This document shows positions 8,346-17,788 of a DNA stretch of 64,000 bases, piece by piece. Position numbers and translations under genes: made by a program. Numbering within the stretch: position 1 is the first letter of the stretch; every line of letters begins with the position of its first letter. The notes under the pieces were generated by a model. It was not told the DNA's origin and did not search any database. It was given only the letters and a program-made list of their open reading frames with translations. The DNA comes from Streptomyces sp. ISL-10 (GTDB taxonomy: Bacteria; Actinomycetota; Actinomycetes; Streptomycetales; Streptomycetaceae), in the NCBI RefSeq assembly GCF_018614575.1, contig NZ_JAGGOJ010000011.1, forward strand, positions 434,001-498,000, written 5' to 3'.

Positions 8346-9374
8346 ATGCGCGTCGGAGTACTGACCGGGGGCGGCGACTGCCCCGGCCTCAACGCGGTCA
8401 TCCGCGGCCTCGTCCGCAAGGGCGTCCAGGAGTACGCGTACGAGTTCGTCGGCTACCGCGACGGCTGGCGCGGACCGCTCGACGACGACCACATCCCCCT
8501 CGACATCCCCGCCGTCCGGGGCATCCTGCCCCGCGGCGGCACCATCCTCGGCTCTTCGCGCACCAACCCCCTCAAGGAAGAGAGCGGCATCCGCCGCATC
8601 AAGGAGAACCTCGCCAAGCACGAGGTGGACGCGCTCGTCGCGATCGGCGGCGAGGACACCCTCGGCGTGGCGGCACGGCTGTACGAGGAGTACGGCGTCA
8701 AGTGCGTCGGCGTGCCCAAGACCATCGACAACGACCTGTCCGCCACCGACTACACCTTCGGCTTCGACACCGCCGTCGGCATCGCCACCGAGGCCATCGA
8801 CCGGCTGCACACCACGGCCGAGTCCCATATGCGCGTCCTGGTCGTCGAGGTGATGGGCCGTCACGCGGGGTGGATCGCCCTGCACTCGGGTCTCGCCGGC
8901 GGGGCGAACGTCATCCTCATCCCCGAGCAGCGCTTCGACGTCGACCAGGTCTGCGCCTGGGTGACCTCGCGCTTCCGGGCCAGCTACGCCCCCATCGTGG
9001 TCGTCGCCGAGGGCGCCATGCCCAAGGACGGCGACGCGGTCCTCAAGGACGGCTCGCTCGACTCCTTCGGCCATGTCCGGCTCTCCGGAGTCGGGGAGTG
9101 GCTGGCGAAGGAGATCGAGAGCCGTACGGGCAAGGAGGCCCGTACCACGGTCCTCGGTCACGTCCAGCGCGGCGGCACCCCGAGCGCCTTCGACCGCTGG
9201 CTCGCCACCCGGTTCGGTCTGCACGCGATCGACGCGGTGCGGGACGGCGACTACGGAAAGATGGTCGCGCTGCGCGGCACCGACATCGTGCGCGTGCCCA
9301 TCGCCGATGCCACCGCGAGGCTCAAGACGGTCGACCCCGCGCTGTACAAGGAGATCGGCGTCTTCTTCGGCTGA
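8346..9374 (+). CDS. pfkA: 6-phosphofructokinase, group III (ATP- or PPi-dependent)
   Basis: A 342-residue glycolytic enzyme phosphorylating fructose 6-phosphate. It has the N-terminal GGGDCPGLN, the substrate motif 'PKTIDND' with catalytic Asp128, and 'MGRHAGWIAL'. The phosphoryl donor region reads GGEDT with Asp104 and the TIDND motif is preceded by Lys125. In this family Gly at the first position goes with ATP, whereas Asp together with the Lys is the pattern of pyrophosphate enzymes. The annotation as ATP enzyme is therefore not safe (see findings). ATG 8346 has an AAGGGAAG ribosome site. It appears monocistronic. Confidence 0.9.
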   Translation: MRVGVLTGGGDCPGLNAVIRGLVRKGVQEYAYEFVGYRDGWRGPLDDDHIPLDIPAVRGILPRGGTILGSSRTNPLKEESGIRRIKENLAKHEVDALVAIGGEDTLGVAARLYEEYGVKCVGVPKTIDNDLSATDYTFGFDTAVGIATEAIDRLHTTAESHMRVLVVEVMGRHAGWIALHSGLAGGANVILIPEQRFDVDQVCAWVTSRFRASYAPIVVVAEGAMPKDGDAVLKDGSLDSFGHVRLSGVGEWLAKEIESRTGKEARTTVLGHVQRGGTPSAFDRWLATRFGLHAIDAVRDGDYGKMVALRGTDIVRVPIADATARLKTVDPALYKEIGVFFG

Positions 9375-9431
9375 GCACCGCCGGAACGGGCGCTGCGAGG
9401 ACGACCGTGTCCCCGCAGCGCCGCCGGCCGC

Positions 9432-11381
9432 TCAAGGCCGGTGGGCCGGAACCGCCGCGAGCAGTTCGGCCACGAGCGCCGCGCCGTCGAGGGTCAGGAC
9501 CGACTCCGGGTGGAACTGCACGGAGGCGAACCGCGGACCGCGCAGCGCGTGCACGTCCCCGGTGGCCGTGTCCCGGGCGACCTCCACGGCGCGGTCGGCG
9601 AGCAGCGCCGCGCCATCCGCGTCGCAGCGTGCGGTGAAGCTGTTGTAGAAGCCGACCGTCTCCGGGCGCCCGAAGAAGTCGATCCGCTCCTGGGCGCCCT
9701 GGTACGGCTCGTCCTTGCGGACGATGTCCAGGCCGAGTTCGGCCGCCATCAGTTCGTGCCCCAGACACACCCCCAACAGGAAGGTGCGGCCCGAAGGGCC
9801 TCGATGAGGGGTGGTGGTCGGGTGGCGGGCGGGCCCGTGCCGGTGCTCGCGCAGCAGATCGGCGGCGAGCCCGCGCAGCAGCCGCATCTTCTCGTCGGTC
9901 GCGTCGGCGGGATCACCCGGGCCGGGCCCCAGCACCACCGGCCCCTGATGCCCGAGCACCCGCTCCCGCAGCCCAGGCTCGTCGTACCGGTGCACCGACA
10001 CCTCCAGGCCCGACGAGCGCAGCAGGTGGGCGAGCATCGAGGTGAACGTGTCCTCGCCGTCGACCACCAGGGCATGGCCGGACAGCCGCGCGGACCTCTC
10101 CTGCATCCGCAGCCAGAACGGCGCCAGGTCCGCGCGCCGGGCGTCCAGCGCCGCCCGTACGCGAGGATCGTCGGCGAGCCGGGGCCGCACCGCCGGCCCC
10201 TTTGAGCGCCCAGGCCGCACCCCGAGGGCCGCCAGCACGGCCGCCGCCTTGGCGTGCGTCTCGGCCACCTCGCCCAGCGGGTCCGAGTGCCGTACCAGCG
10301 TGGCCCCGACAGGGACGCGCAGCGCCCCTGTCGCGTCGATGTCGGCGGTGCGGATCAGGATCGGCGAGTCGAGCGTCTGCGCGCCGGCGCCGTCCAGGCC
10401 GATCAGGGCCAGCGCGCCCGCGTAGTAACCGCGGCCGGTACCGTCCCGCCCGACGGGCTCATGGCGCTCGATGACCCGGCACGCGTTCTGCACCGGCGAG
10501 CCCGTGACCGTCGCCGCGAACATGGTCTCCTTGAGCACCTCGCGCACATCGAGGGAGGAGCGTCCCCGCAACTCGTATTCGGTGTGCGCGAGATGAGCCA
10601 TCTCCTTGAGCCGCGGACCCACCACCACACCGCCCATGTCGCCGACGGTGCACATCATCTTCAGCTCCTCGTCGACGACCATCGACAGCTCCTCGCGCTC
10701 CTTGCGGTCGTCGAGGAAGCCGAGCAGCGCCTCGGCACTCGGGCCCTCGGGCGGATAGCGGAACGTCCCGCTGATCGGATTCATCACGACCGTCCCGCCG
10801 CTCATCCGCACATGCACCTCGGGGCTCGCACCCACCAGGGTCCTCGTGCCCGTGTGGACGACGAAGGTCCAGTACGCGCCCCGCTCGCCGGCCAGCAGCC
10901 GCCGGAACAGGGCCAGTGCGTCGGTGCGCGAGAAGCCGGGGATGCGGCCGGTGAAGGTGCGGCGGATGACGAAGTTCGCTCCCTCGCCCTGCCCGATCTC
11001 CTCCTCGATCACCCGGCGCACGATGTCCGCGTACTCCTCGTCGCCGACGTCGAACGCACCGCCCTCGACCCGTACGGCGCGCCGGGGGAGCTGCGCGAGG
11101 ACGTCGTCCAGCGCCAGCTCGTGGCTCTCGTCGGCGACCAGCACGGCGAGCGGCGTCCCGTCGTCGCGGACGTCGAAGCCGCGCTCGGCGATCTGGCGGA
11201 ACGGGACGAGCGCCAGCGCGGGACGCTCGCCCACGGGGAGGTCGGCGAGGCGTTCGGCGTGGTGCACGTCCCCGATCAGCAACTCGACGGTGCCGTGGTC
11301 ACGGCCGGGTGTGCGCCGGTGCAGCAGGGCGAACGGAGGGCAGTCGTCGTCCAGGAGCCGGCTGACGAGGCTGTCGTTCAT
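9432..11381 (-). CDS. trpE: fused anthranilate synthase (TrpE-TrpG)
   Basis: A 649-residue fusion: chorismate-binding component I first (about residues 1-420), then a glutamine amidotransferase. Component I shows 'ISGTFRYPPEG' and 'GSPVQNACRVIERHEP'. The amidotransferase shows the nucleophile in 'GVCLGHE' and the His-Glu pair in 'VQFHPES' near the C-terminus. It makes anthranilate from chorismate and glutamine, the first step to tryptophan. PhzE-like aminodeoxyisochorismate synthases share this fusion, but the Trp-rich leader peptide and attenuator upstream (11434-11538) support a tryptophan role. ATG 11381 has GGAAGGA upstream. The usual Gln of GVCLGHQ is Glu here. Confidence 0.9.
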   Translation of the reverse strand: MNDSLVSRLLDDDCPPFALLHRRTPGRDHGTVELLIGDVHHAERLADLPVGERPALALVPFRQIAERGFDVRDDGTPLAVLVADESHELALDDVLAQLPRRAVRVEGGAFDVGDEEYADIVRRVIEEEIGQGEGANFVIRRTFTGRIPGFSRTDALALFRRLLAGERGAYWTFVVHTGTRTLVGASPEVHVRMSGGTVVMNPISGTFRYPPEGPSAEALLGFLDDRKEREELSMVVDEELKMMCTVGDMGGVVVGPRLKEMAHLAHTEYELRGRSSLDVREVLKETMFAATVTGSPVQNACRVIERHEPVGRDGTGRGYYAGALALIGLDGAGAQTLDSPILIRTADIDATGALRVPVGATLVRHSDPLGEVAETHAKAAAVLAALGVRPGRSKGPAVRPRLADDPRVRAALDARRADLAPFWLRMQERSARLSGHALVVDGEDTFTSMLAHLLRSSGLEVSVHRYDEPGLRERVLGHQGPVVLGPGPGDPADATDEKMRLLRGLAADLLREHRHGPARHPTTTPHRGPSGRTFLLGVCLGHELMAAELGLDIVRKDEPYQGAQERIDFFGRPETVGFYNSFTARCDADGAALLADRAVEVARDTATGDVHALRGPRFASVQFHPESVLTLDGAALVAELLAAVPAHRP

Positions 11382-11433
11382 GCGGATGTTCCTTCCGGTG
11401 GGAGAGGAACGGCCGCTGGTGGCGAGAACACCG

Positions 11434-11456
11434 AAGGCCGCCCCTCGGGCGGCCTT
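11434..11456 (-). terminator. trp attenuator terminator hairpin
   Basis: On the minus strand a perfect 10-bp stem (AAGGCCGCCC / GGGCGGCCTT) with a GAG loop lies between the leader peptide stop and the anthranilate synthase start. Its 5' arm can instead pair, through GGCCGCC, with GGCGGCC inside the leader peptide coding region (plus-strand 11489-11495), giving a 7-bp antiterminator. There is no long T run, as is usual for streptomycete terminators. Trp attenuation has been described for an anthranilate synthase gene in Streptomyces venezuelae. Confidence 0.85.
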
Positions 11457-11478
11457 GATGATCCGGTGCTGCGCGCGA

Positions 11479-11538
11479 TCAGGAGGTGGGCCGCCGATGT
11501 GCGGTCCACCACCAGTTCTGGATCTGCTGCGCGAACAT
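11479..11538 (-). CDS. trpL: trp operon leader peptide with three consecutive Trp codons
   Basis: A 19-codon reading frame on the minus strand translates as MFAQQIQNWWWTAHRRPTS. Three tandem TGG codons (residues 9-11) lie just before the segment that pairs either with the terminator 5' arm or remains covered by the ribosome. Stalling at these codons when charged tRNA-Trp is scarce would leave the GGCGGCC of codons 15-17 free to form the antiterminator. A TAGGGT lies 7 nt before the ATG, so the peptide is probably translated from a leaderless end. The gene is far too short for routine gene callers. Confidence 0.88.
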   Translation of the reverse strand: MFAQQIQNWWWTAHRRPTS

Positions 11539-11545
11539 GCCGCCG

Positions 11546-11551
11546 ACCCTA
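11546..11551 (-). promoter_or_regulatory. -10-like element of the trpL-trpEG transcript
   Basis: TAGGGT on the minus strand ends 7 nt before the trpL ATG. This fits TANNNT and would place the transcription start at or next to the ATG. No good -35 hexamer is seen. Confidence 0.5.
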
Positions 11552-11629
11552 ACGCATCCGCCCGCGGCGCTGCGGCACGTCCCACGATGAGGACGGCCGC
11601 TGCGCCGCGGGCGGAGTGCCTGCGGCCGG

Positions 11630-14419
11630 TCAGATCAGCAGGTTGTAGATCTGCCAGCCGTCGCCGATCTTCGTACGCGCGGCGAACGGGGCGGCCGGGT
11701 CGCCCGTGCCCTTGTACAGGTACAGGGCGCCCGCCGACTCGCGGGCGATCATGTCGGCCTTGCCGTCGCCGGTGAGGTCCCCGGTGCCGGCGAGGGTGTT
11801 GAACCGGCCCCAGCCGTCGCCGATCTTCGTACGCGCGGCGAACGGGGCCGTCGCGCTGCCCGTGCCCTTGTACAGGTACAGCGCACCGGCGCCGTCGCGC
11901 GCGACGATGTCCTTCTTGCCGTCGGCATTCAGGTCGCCCGTGCCGACCAGGGTGTTGAACTTGCCCCAGCCGTCGCCGACCTTGAGCTTCGTCAGGAACG
12001 GCACCACCGGGTCGCCCGTGCCCCGGTACAGGTACAGGCTGCCGGTCGAGCTCTGGCGGGCGATCATGTCGGCCTTGCCGTCGCCGGTCAGGTCACCGGT
12101 TCCGACGAGCAGGTTGAACTGCCCCCAGCCCGTCCCGACCTTGAGCTTCGTCAGGAACGGAGCGCTCTTGTTGCCGCTGCCCCGGTAGTACCAGAGCGTG
12201 CCGGAGGAGTCGCGGGCCACCATGTCGCCGGTGCCGTCGGCACGCAGGGTGTCGAGGTTGGTGATGGCGTTGAACTGCTGCCAGCCGCCGCCCACTCGGT
12301 AACGGGAGTAGAACGGCGCCGAGGCGCTGCCGGTGCCCTGGTACTGGTACAGGTTGCCGCCGGAGTCACGCCCGAGGATGTTGAACCGGGTGGTGCCGGC
12401 GTCCGGAGCCGTGGGCGTGGCCTCGGTGACCTCGGTCGACTTCACCCAGGCCAGGCGGTGGTTGTAGCGGATCGGGATGTAGACATCCGTCTTGCCGACG
12501 ACCCGGACCTGCGAGGAACCGAAGTAGTCGTCACCCAGGACCGCGTCGCCGGCCTTCGCGTACGCCTGACCGGTCGCGACCGTGTACTTGGAGAGGTAGT
12601 TGGGGTTGTCCGTCGGGGCCGCCTGACCGGTGCCGGTGTAGGCCGATGCCTCCGGGAAGGAGCGCCCGTACAGCTTGGCTCCGGTCACGGGCTTCACGAG
12701 CGTTCCACCGGTGACAGGCGCCGTGTACTGGCCGCCGGGGTTGCGGAACCACGCCTTCTTCCCGGCGTACCAGATCGCGGTCCAGTCGTTCTGCGCCTCG
12801 GCGACGACGTAGGTGCCGCCGGCGACGACCTTGTTCCCCCAGTTGGGTCCTTCGGACCACAGGTACGTGGGGAAGTAGGGGTCGGTCAGCGTCGTCGAGG
12901 AGGTGGACGGCGAGGTGTAGAGGTAGAGGAAGTTCGACGGGCGGGGGTCGACGGGCTTGGACGCACCGCCGTAGGTCAGCGTGGGCTGGTTCGCCGTGGT
13001 GAACGGCGGCACCACGCGCACCAGCTGACCGGCCTTGAGCGGGCCGCCCGCGCCGCCGGCACCGGTGGGTGCGCCCATCAGCGACATGTAGTGGTTCCAG
13101 TCCCAGTACGGACCGGCGTCCCAGTGCATGCCGGCGACCTTGGCGTCCAGCTGTCCCGGTACCTCGTCGTGGCCGATGATGTGCTCACGGTCGAGCGGGA
13201 CGCCGTACTTGGCCGCCAGGAACTTCACCAGGGCCGCGGACGACTCGTACTGGGGCTCGGTGTACCAGCTGCCCGCCTTGATGGCGTAGCCCTCGTGCTC
13301 GATGCCGATGTCGTGCATGTTCGCGGTCCAGTTGCCCGCGTGCCAGGCCACGTTCTTGTTCTCGACCATCTGGGTTACCAGACCGTCGGAGGCACGGATC
13401 AGGTAGTGCGCGCTGCCCCTCGCCGTTTCGCTCTGGAAGGCGCTGATGGTGCCGGCGTAGCTGCCCTCGGTGTCGTGGACGACGATCCGGCGGACGTCGA
13501 AGCCGTTCGCCGGGCGGCTCGCCAGCGTGTAGTTGCGCTGGCCGGTGCTCGGGACCTCGGCAGGGATGTAGTTGCAGTTCAGGCCGGCCGGGCACTCGGG
13601 CGTCGGAGTCGCCGTCGTGCTCACGGTCGTCGCCAGCGGCAGCTTCGACGGCTTGACCGGGTTGGCGGACGGGTCGGCAGGCAGCGTGAGCTGCTGGCCG
13701 TCGGCGGTCAGGCGGCTCTCGCCGGTGCGGATCGACTCGAAGACACGCTTGGCGAACAGGTCGGCGCCCTTGCGGTCCGGCGACTGGCTGTAGCGCGCCA
13801 CCGCCGCGTACCACTCGTCGGCCTCGTCGGGCAGCTCGCCCGTGGCCTCCTTCTGGTACTCGGCGAGGAGCGCGGCGCCCGCGCGGATGCTCGTCCCGGC
13901 ATCCGCCTTCACGGACTCCTCGGAGCTGTCGATCAGCTCGGCGGCCTCGTCCAGGGTGTGCAGCCTCGGGTCGTCGGTGTCGACCGTTTCCTCCGGCAGG
14001 GCCTCCAGCGCCTTGGCGGCGTCGAAGGTCTTCTCGATCTCCGGGTTGCCGCTCGCGTTCAGGTGCGCCAGGCGCTCCTTGTCCTCGTGCTGCTCGACGT
14101 CCTCCGGCTGCACGCTGGTCAGCCCCATGACGTTGTACGCGCCGGTGACGCTCGGCTCGCCGCGGTGCGACTCCCAGCGCGTCTGCCGGTACGAGACCGC
14201 CATCAGCACGCTCTGGGGAACGTCGAACTCGTCCGCGGCCTTCTCGAACTCCGCCTGGAGCCGAGCCCCCGGTGCCACGGCCGCGGTCTCGCTGTCCCCG
14301 CCCAGCAGATCCGGCGATGCGACAGCGACCGTGCCGGCGACGGCGGACGCCACGACGGCAGCGGCGACCCCGTACAGGATCGATCTCTTCTTACGATTTC
14401 TCCGATGTCTCGGATTCAC
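11630..14419 (-). CDS. secreted N-acetylmuramoyl-L-alanine amidase with FG-GAP/VCBS-like repeats
   Basis: A 929-residue exported wall hydrolase. A basic N-terminus ('RHRRNRKKRS') and hydrophobic stretch ('ILYGVAAAVVASAVAGTVAV') form a signal peptide or anchor. Residues about 50-220 resemble a lysozyme-like helper domain. The amidase_2/PGRP domain follows, with zinc ligands in 'RIVVHDTEG' and 'IIGHDEVPG' and catalytic Glu in 'IGIEHEG'. After a linker come four to five copies of a 52-residue 'DLTGDGKADMIAR' unit, a beta-propeller-like module. The GTG at 14419 is preferred because GGGGTGGGG precedes it and the signal peptide then starts cleanly; GTG 14443 is an alternative. Confidence 0.9.
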   Translation of the reverse strand: MNPRHRRNRKKRSILYGVAAAVVASAVAGTVAVASPDLLGGDSETAAVAPGARLQAEFEKAADEFDVPQSVLMAVSYRQTRWESHRGEPSVTGAYNVMGLTSVQPEDVEQHEDKERLAHLNASGNPEIEKTFDAAKALEALPEETVDTDDPRLHTLDEAAELIDSSEESVKADAGTSIRAGAALLAEYQKEATGELPDEADEWYAAVARYSQSPDRKGADLFAKRVFESIRTGESRLTADGQQLTLPADPSANPVKPSKLPLATTVSTTATPTPECPAGLNCNYIPAEVPSTGQRNYTLASRPANGFDVRRIVVHDTEGSYAGTISAFQSETARGSAHYLIRASDGLVTQMVENKNVAWHAGNWTANMHDIGIEHEGYAIKAGSWYTEPQYESSAALVKFLAAKYGVPLDREHIIGHDEVPGQLDAKVAGMHWDAGPYWDWNHYMSLMGAPTGAGGAGGPLKAGQLVRVVPPFTTANQPTLTYGGASKPVDPRPSNFLYLYTSPSTSSTTLTDPYFPTYLWSEGPNWGNKVVAGGTYVVAEAQNDWTAIWYAGKKAWFRNPGGQYTAPVTGGTLVKPVTGAKLYGRSFPEASAYTGTGQAAPTDNPNYLSKYTVATGQAYAKAGDAVLGDDYFGSSQVRVVGKTDVYIPIRYNHRLAWVKSTEVTEATPTAPDAGTTRFNILGRDSGGNLYQYQGTGSASAPFYSRYRVGGGWQQFNAITNLDTLRADGTGDMVARDSSGTLWYYRGSGNKSAPFLTKLKVGTGWGQFNLLVGTGDLTGDGKADMIARQSSTGSLYLYRGTGDPVVPFLTKLKVGDGWGKFNTLVGTGDLNADGKKDIVARDGAGALYLYKGTGSATAPFAARTKIGDGWGRFNTLAGTGDLTGDGKADMIARESAGALYLYKGTGDPAAPFAARTKIGDGWQIYNLLI

Positions 14420-14520
14420 GCCCCACCCCAGTTCAAGGCCCACCCCTGCAGGCTCGGAAGTGATGGCGACCGCGGCTCCCCGCCGGGTCGCAAGCGCTTG
14501 AGGCTAGCACCGGTGCATGA

Positions 14521-15948
<1,428 letters not shown>

Positions 15949-15964
15949 TGACGGCTCGACGACG

Positions 15965-15997
15965 GTGGGGCGCGGATCGATGTGATCCGCGCCCCAC
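15965..15997. terminator. strong hairpin downstream of DAHP synthase
   Basis: A perfect 14-bp inverted repeat (GTGGGGCGCGGATC and its complement) with a 5-nt loop begins 16 bp after the aroH stop. There is no T tract, which is normal in this genus. Confidence 0.75.
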
Positions 15998-16040
15998 GGT
16001 CGTATTCCGGGCTTTTGCGTCCCGTGGGCGGCGGGTAAGG

Positions 16041-16059
16041 TTAGGTTAGCCTCACCGAG
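16041..16059. promoter_or_regulatory. iron box (DmdR/IdeR operator) upstream of bfd
   Basis: TTAGGTTAGCCTCACCGAG matches the actinobacterial iron-box consensus TTAGGTTAGGCTCACCTAA at 16 of 19 positions. It lies 55 bp before the bfd start, so iron-loaded DmdR1/IdeR should repress bfd. Confidence 0.75.
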
Positions 16060-16114
16060 TAATCGGGGCGGCGCCACTTATCGATCCCGCTCGATCTCCC
16101 GGGAGGTGAACCGC

Positions 16115-16372
16115 GTGTACGTCTGCTCATGCTTCGGCATCACGGAGAAGCAGGTCAAGGAACACGCGGAGGCCGGTGCCTGCACCCCCCGCCAGATAGC
16201 GTCGGTGTCGAAGGCCGGCACGGACTGCGGTTCGTGCGTGCGCCGCATCCAGGGTCTGCTCGGCCGTGGGGCGTGCCCCCGCCGCGAGCTGCTGGAGAAC
16301 GGCGACAGCACCGCCGTCCTGGCCGCCGATGGGGCCCCCGGCGCCCGTCCCGCGCTCGACGAGGCCGCCTGA
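16115..16372 (+). CDS. bfd: bacterioferritin-associated ferredoxin
   Basis: An 85-residue [2Fe-2S] protein that passes electrons to bacterioferritin so that stored iron can be released. The cluster ligands are C4, C6, C38 and C41 (CxC then CxxC), the pattern of the BFD fold. The GTG at 16115 is chosen because GGGAGG lies 8 nt upstream and the protein then begins like other Bfd proteins; GTG 16106 is in frame but overlaps the ribosome site. An iron box precedes it and bfr lies convergently downstream. The last 25 residues (Ala/Gly/Pro) are an unconserved tail. Confidence 0.9.
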   Translation: MYVCSCFGITEKQVKEHAEAGACTPRQIASVSKAGTDCGSCVRRIQGLLGRGACPRRELLENGDSTAVLAADGAPGARPALDEAA

Positions 16373-16440
16373 GCCTCGCGCTCCCGCGATCCCGCGCTCG
16401 ACCCAGACCGCCTGAGCCTCGCGCGATCCCGCGCTGGACG
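16349..16440. repeat. tandem duplication of the bfd 3' end
   Basis: A block starting CCCGCGCTCGAC at 16349, which includes the last bfd codons and the stop, is repeated at 16391 (offset 42) with few changes, and the CCCGCGCTGGAC core recurs near 16428. The intergenic space before bfr is thus made from copies of the end of bfd. Confidence 0.65.
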
Positions 16441-16486
16441 ATCACCGGAGCCGCTGGAACCTCGCCCGGTCCGGTGAGCGCCGCGC

Positions 16487-16966
16487 TCAGCCCTCCGGCT
16501 GCTCGATCAGCTGCGCGATGTACAGCGCCTCACCGAGCTTCTCCACCAGCTCCAGCTGCGTGTCGAGGTAGTCGATGTGGTGCTCCTCGTCCGCGAGGAT
16601 CGACTCGAAGATGTTCGCCGAAGTGATGTCGCCCTTGGCACGCATCACCTCGATGCCCCGCCTGAGGCGGTCGATCGCCTCCACCTCGATCTGCCGGTCG
16701 GCCTGGAACATCTCCTGCACCGACTGCCCGATCCGCACATGGAACAGGCGCTGGTAGTTCGGCAGGCCCTCCAGGAAGAGGATGCGGTCGGTGAGTACCT
16801 CGGCGTGCTTCATCTCGTCGAAGGACTCGGCCCGGGTGTACTTGGCGAGCTTCGTCCAGCCGAAGTTCTCCTGCATCTTCGCGTGCAGGAAGTACTGGTT
16901 GATCGCGGTCAATTCGGCAGTCAGCTGCTCATTGAGGAACTCGATGACCTCGGGGTCGCCCTGCAT
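16487..16966 (-). CDS. bfr: bacterioferritin
   Basis: A 159-residue haem-containing ferritin that oxidises and stores iron in a 24-subunit shell. Ferroxidase ligands E18, E51, H54, E94, E127 and H130 are in place or closely so, and the haem ligand M52 is in 'SFDEMKHAE'. ATG 16966 has GGAAGGAGCC upstream, so an in-frame ATG further out is rejected. It is transcribed toward bfd. No iron box is visible in its 5' region, unlike bfd, but a small inverted repeat lies at 17045-17058. Confidence 0.95.
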   Translation of the reverse strand: MQGDPEVIEFLNEQLTAELTAINQYFLHAKMQENFGWTKLAKYTRAESFDEMKHAEVLTDRILFLEGLPNYQRLFHVRIGQSVQEMFQADRQIEVEAIDRLRRGIEVMRAKGDITSANIFESILADEEHHIDYLDTQLELVEKLGEALYIAQLIEQPEG

Positions 16967-17044
16967 CGCAGAGGCTCCTTCCACGCGTATGACTGGCAGG
17001 TGGGCGCATCCTTGCATCGCGGCGAAGGAGCGTCCAGTAAGTGC

Positions 17045-17058
17045 CTCCTTAGTAGGAG
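17045..17058. promoter_or_regulatory. short inverted repeat in the bfr/oxidoreductase divergent region
   Basis: CTCCT-TAGT-AGGAG forms a 5-bp inverted repeat with a 4-nt spacer between the divergent bfr and sulfite-oxidase-like genes. It could be an operator; the evidence is weak. Confidence 0.25.
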
Positions 17059-17110
17059 TTGCCCGAATCAGGCCAGACCTGGTCATGACCACCCTTCCCT
17101 GTCTGTCACC

Positions 17111-17752
17111 ATGGAAGGCATGGGTCAGCCGGAGAGCCGGGAATACCGCGCACCAGAGGAGTCGGAGCTTCCGCCGGGACAGCGACTGCAGCGCGGCTGG
17201 CCGGTCACCCACTACGGTCCCGTCCCCAAGTTCAAGCCGGACCGCTGGGAGTTCAGGGTCTTCGGCGCCACCGCGGACGGCGACAAGCACTGCTGGAACC
17301 ACGAGGAGTTCTCGGCGCTGCCGTTCTCGACCGTCGTCGGTGATCTGCACTGCGTCACGAAGTTCAGCATGCTGGCGGCCGAATGGGGTGGTGTGCCCGC
17401 CCGTACGGTCGTGGAGCTCGCGCCGCCGGCGCCCGCTGTCACCCATGTCATGGTCTGGGCCGAGTACGGCTTCAGCGCGAATCTGCGGCTGTCCGACTTC
17501 GTGGCCGAGCGCACGATCTTCGCCACCCACAAGGACGGTGAGCTGCTCACCGCCGAGCACGGTTTCCCGTTGCGGCTCGTGGTGCCGCACCTGTACGCCT
17601 GGAAGGGCCCCAAGTGGGTCCGGGGTGTCGAGTACATGACGGCCGACCGCCGCGGCTTCTGGGAGGAGCGCGGCTATCACAACGTCGGCGACCCCTGGAG
17701 GGAGCAGCGTTACTCCTACCAGGAGGAGCCGGGAGACGGCCCGGAGTTCTGA
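17111..17752 (+). CDS. sulfite-oxidase-like molybdopterin oxidoreductase
   Basis: A 213-residue protein of the sulfite oxidase molybdopterin-binding domain family, single domain and about half the length of full sulfite oxidase. The molybdenum-ligating Cys is in 'GDLHCVTKFSM', and 'SANLRLSDF', 'LRLVVPHLYAWKGPKW' and the C-terminal 'WEERGYHNVGDPW' are family signatures. There is no Tat or other signal peptide, so it acts in the cytoplasm, unlike MsrP/YedY. The electron partner and substrate are unknown. ATG 17111 and ATG 17120 are both possible and neither has a clear ribosome site. Confidence 0.85.
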   Translation: MEGMGQPESREYRAPEESELPPGQRLQRGWPVTHYGPVPKFKPDRWEFRVFGATADGDKHCWNHEEFSALPFSTVVGDLHCVTKFSMLAAEWGGVPARTVVELAPPAPAVTHVMVWAEYGFSANLRLSDFVAERTIFATHKDGELLTAEHGFPLRLVVPHLYAWKGPKWVRGVEYMTADRRGFWEERGYHNVGDPWREQRYSYQEEPGDGPEF

Positions 17753-17788
17753 GGCTCAGGGCCGTCTTGAGGCGTCGGGGCGGCGGTG

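Noticed and set aside
9432..11381. PhzE-type phenazine enzyme
   Set aside because: The fusion is shared with PhzE, but the Trp-codon leader and attenuator and the absence of other phz genes point to tryptophan synthesis.
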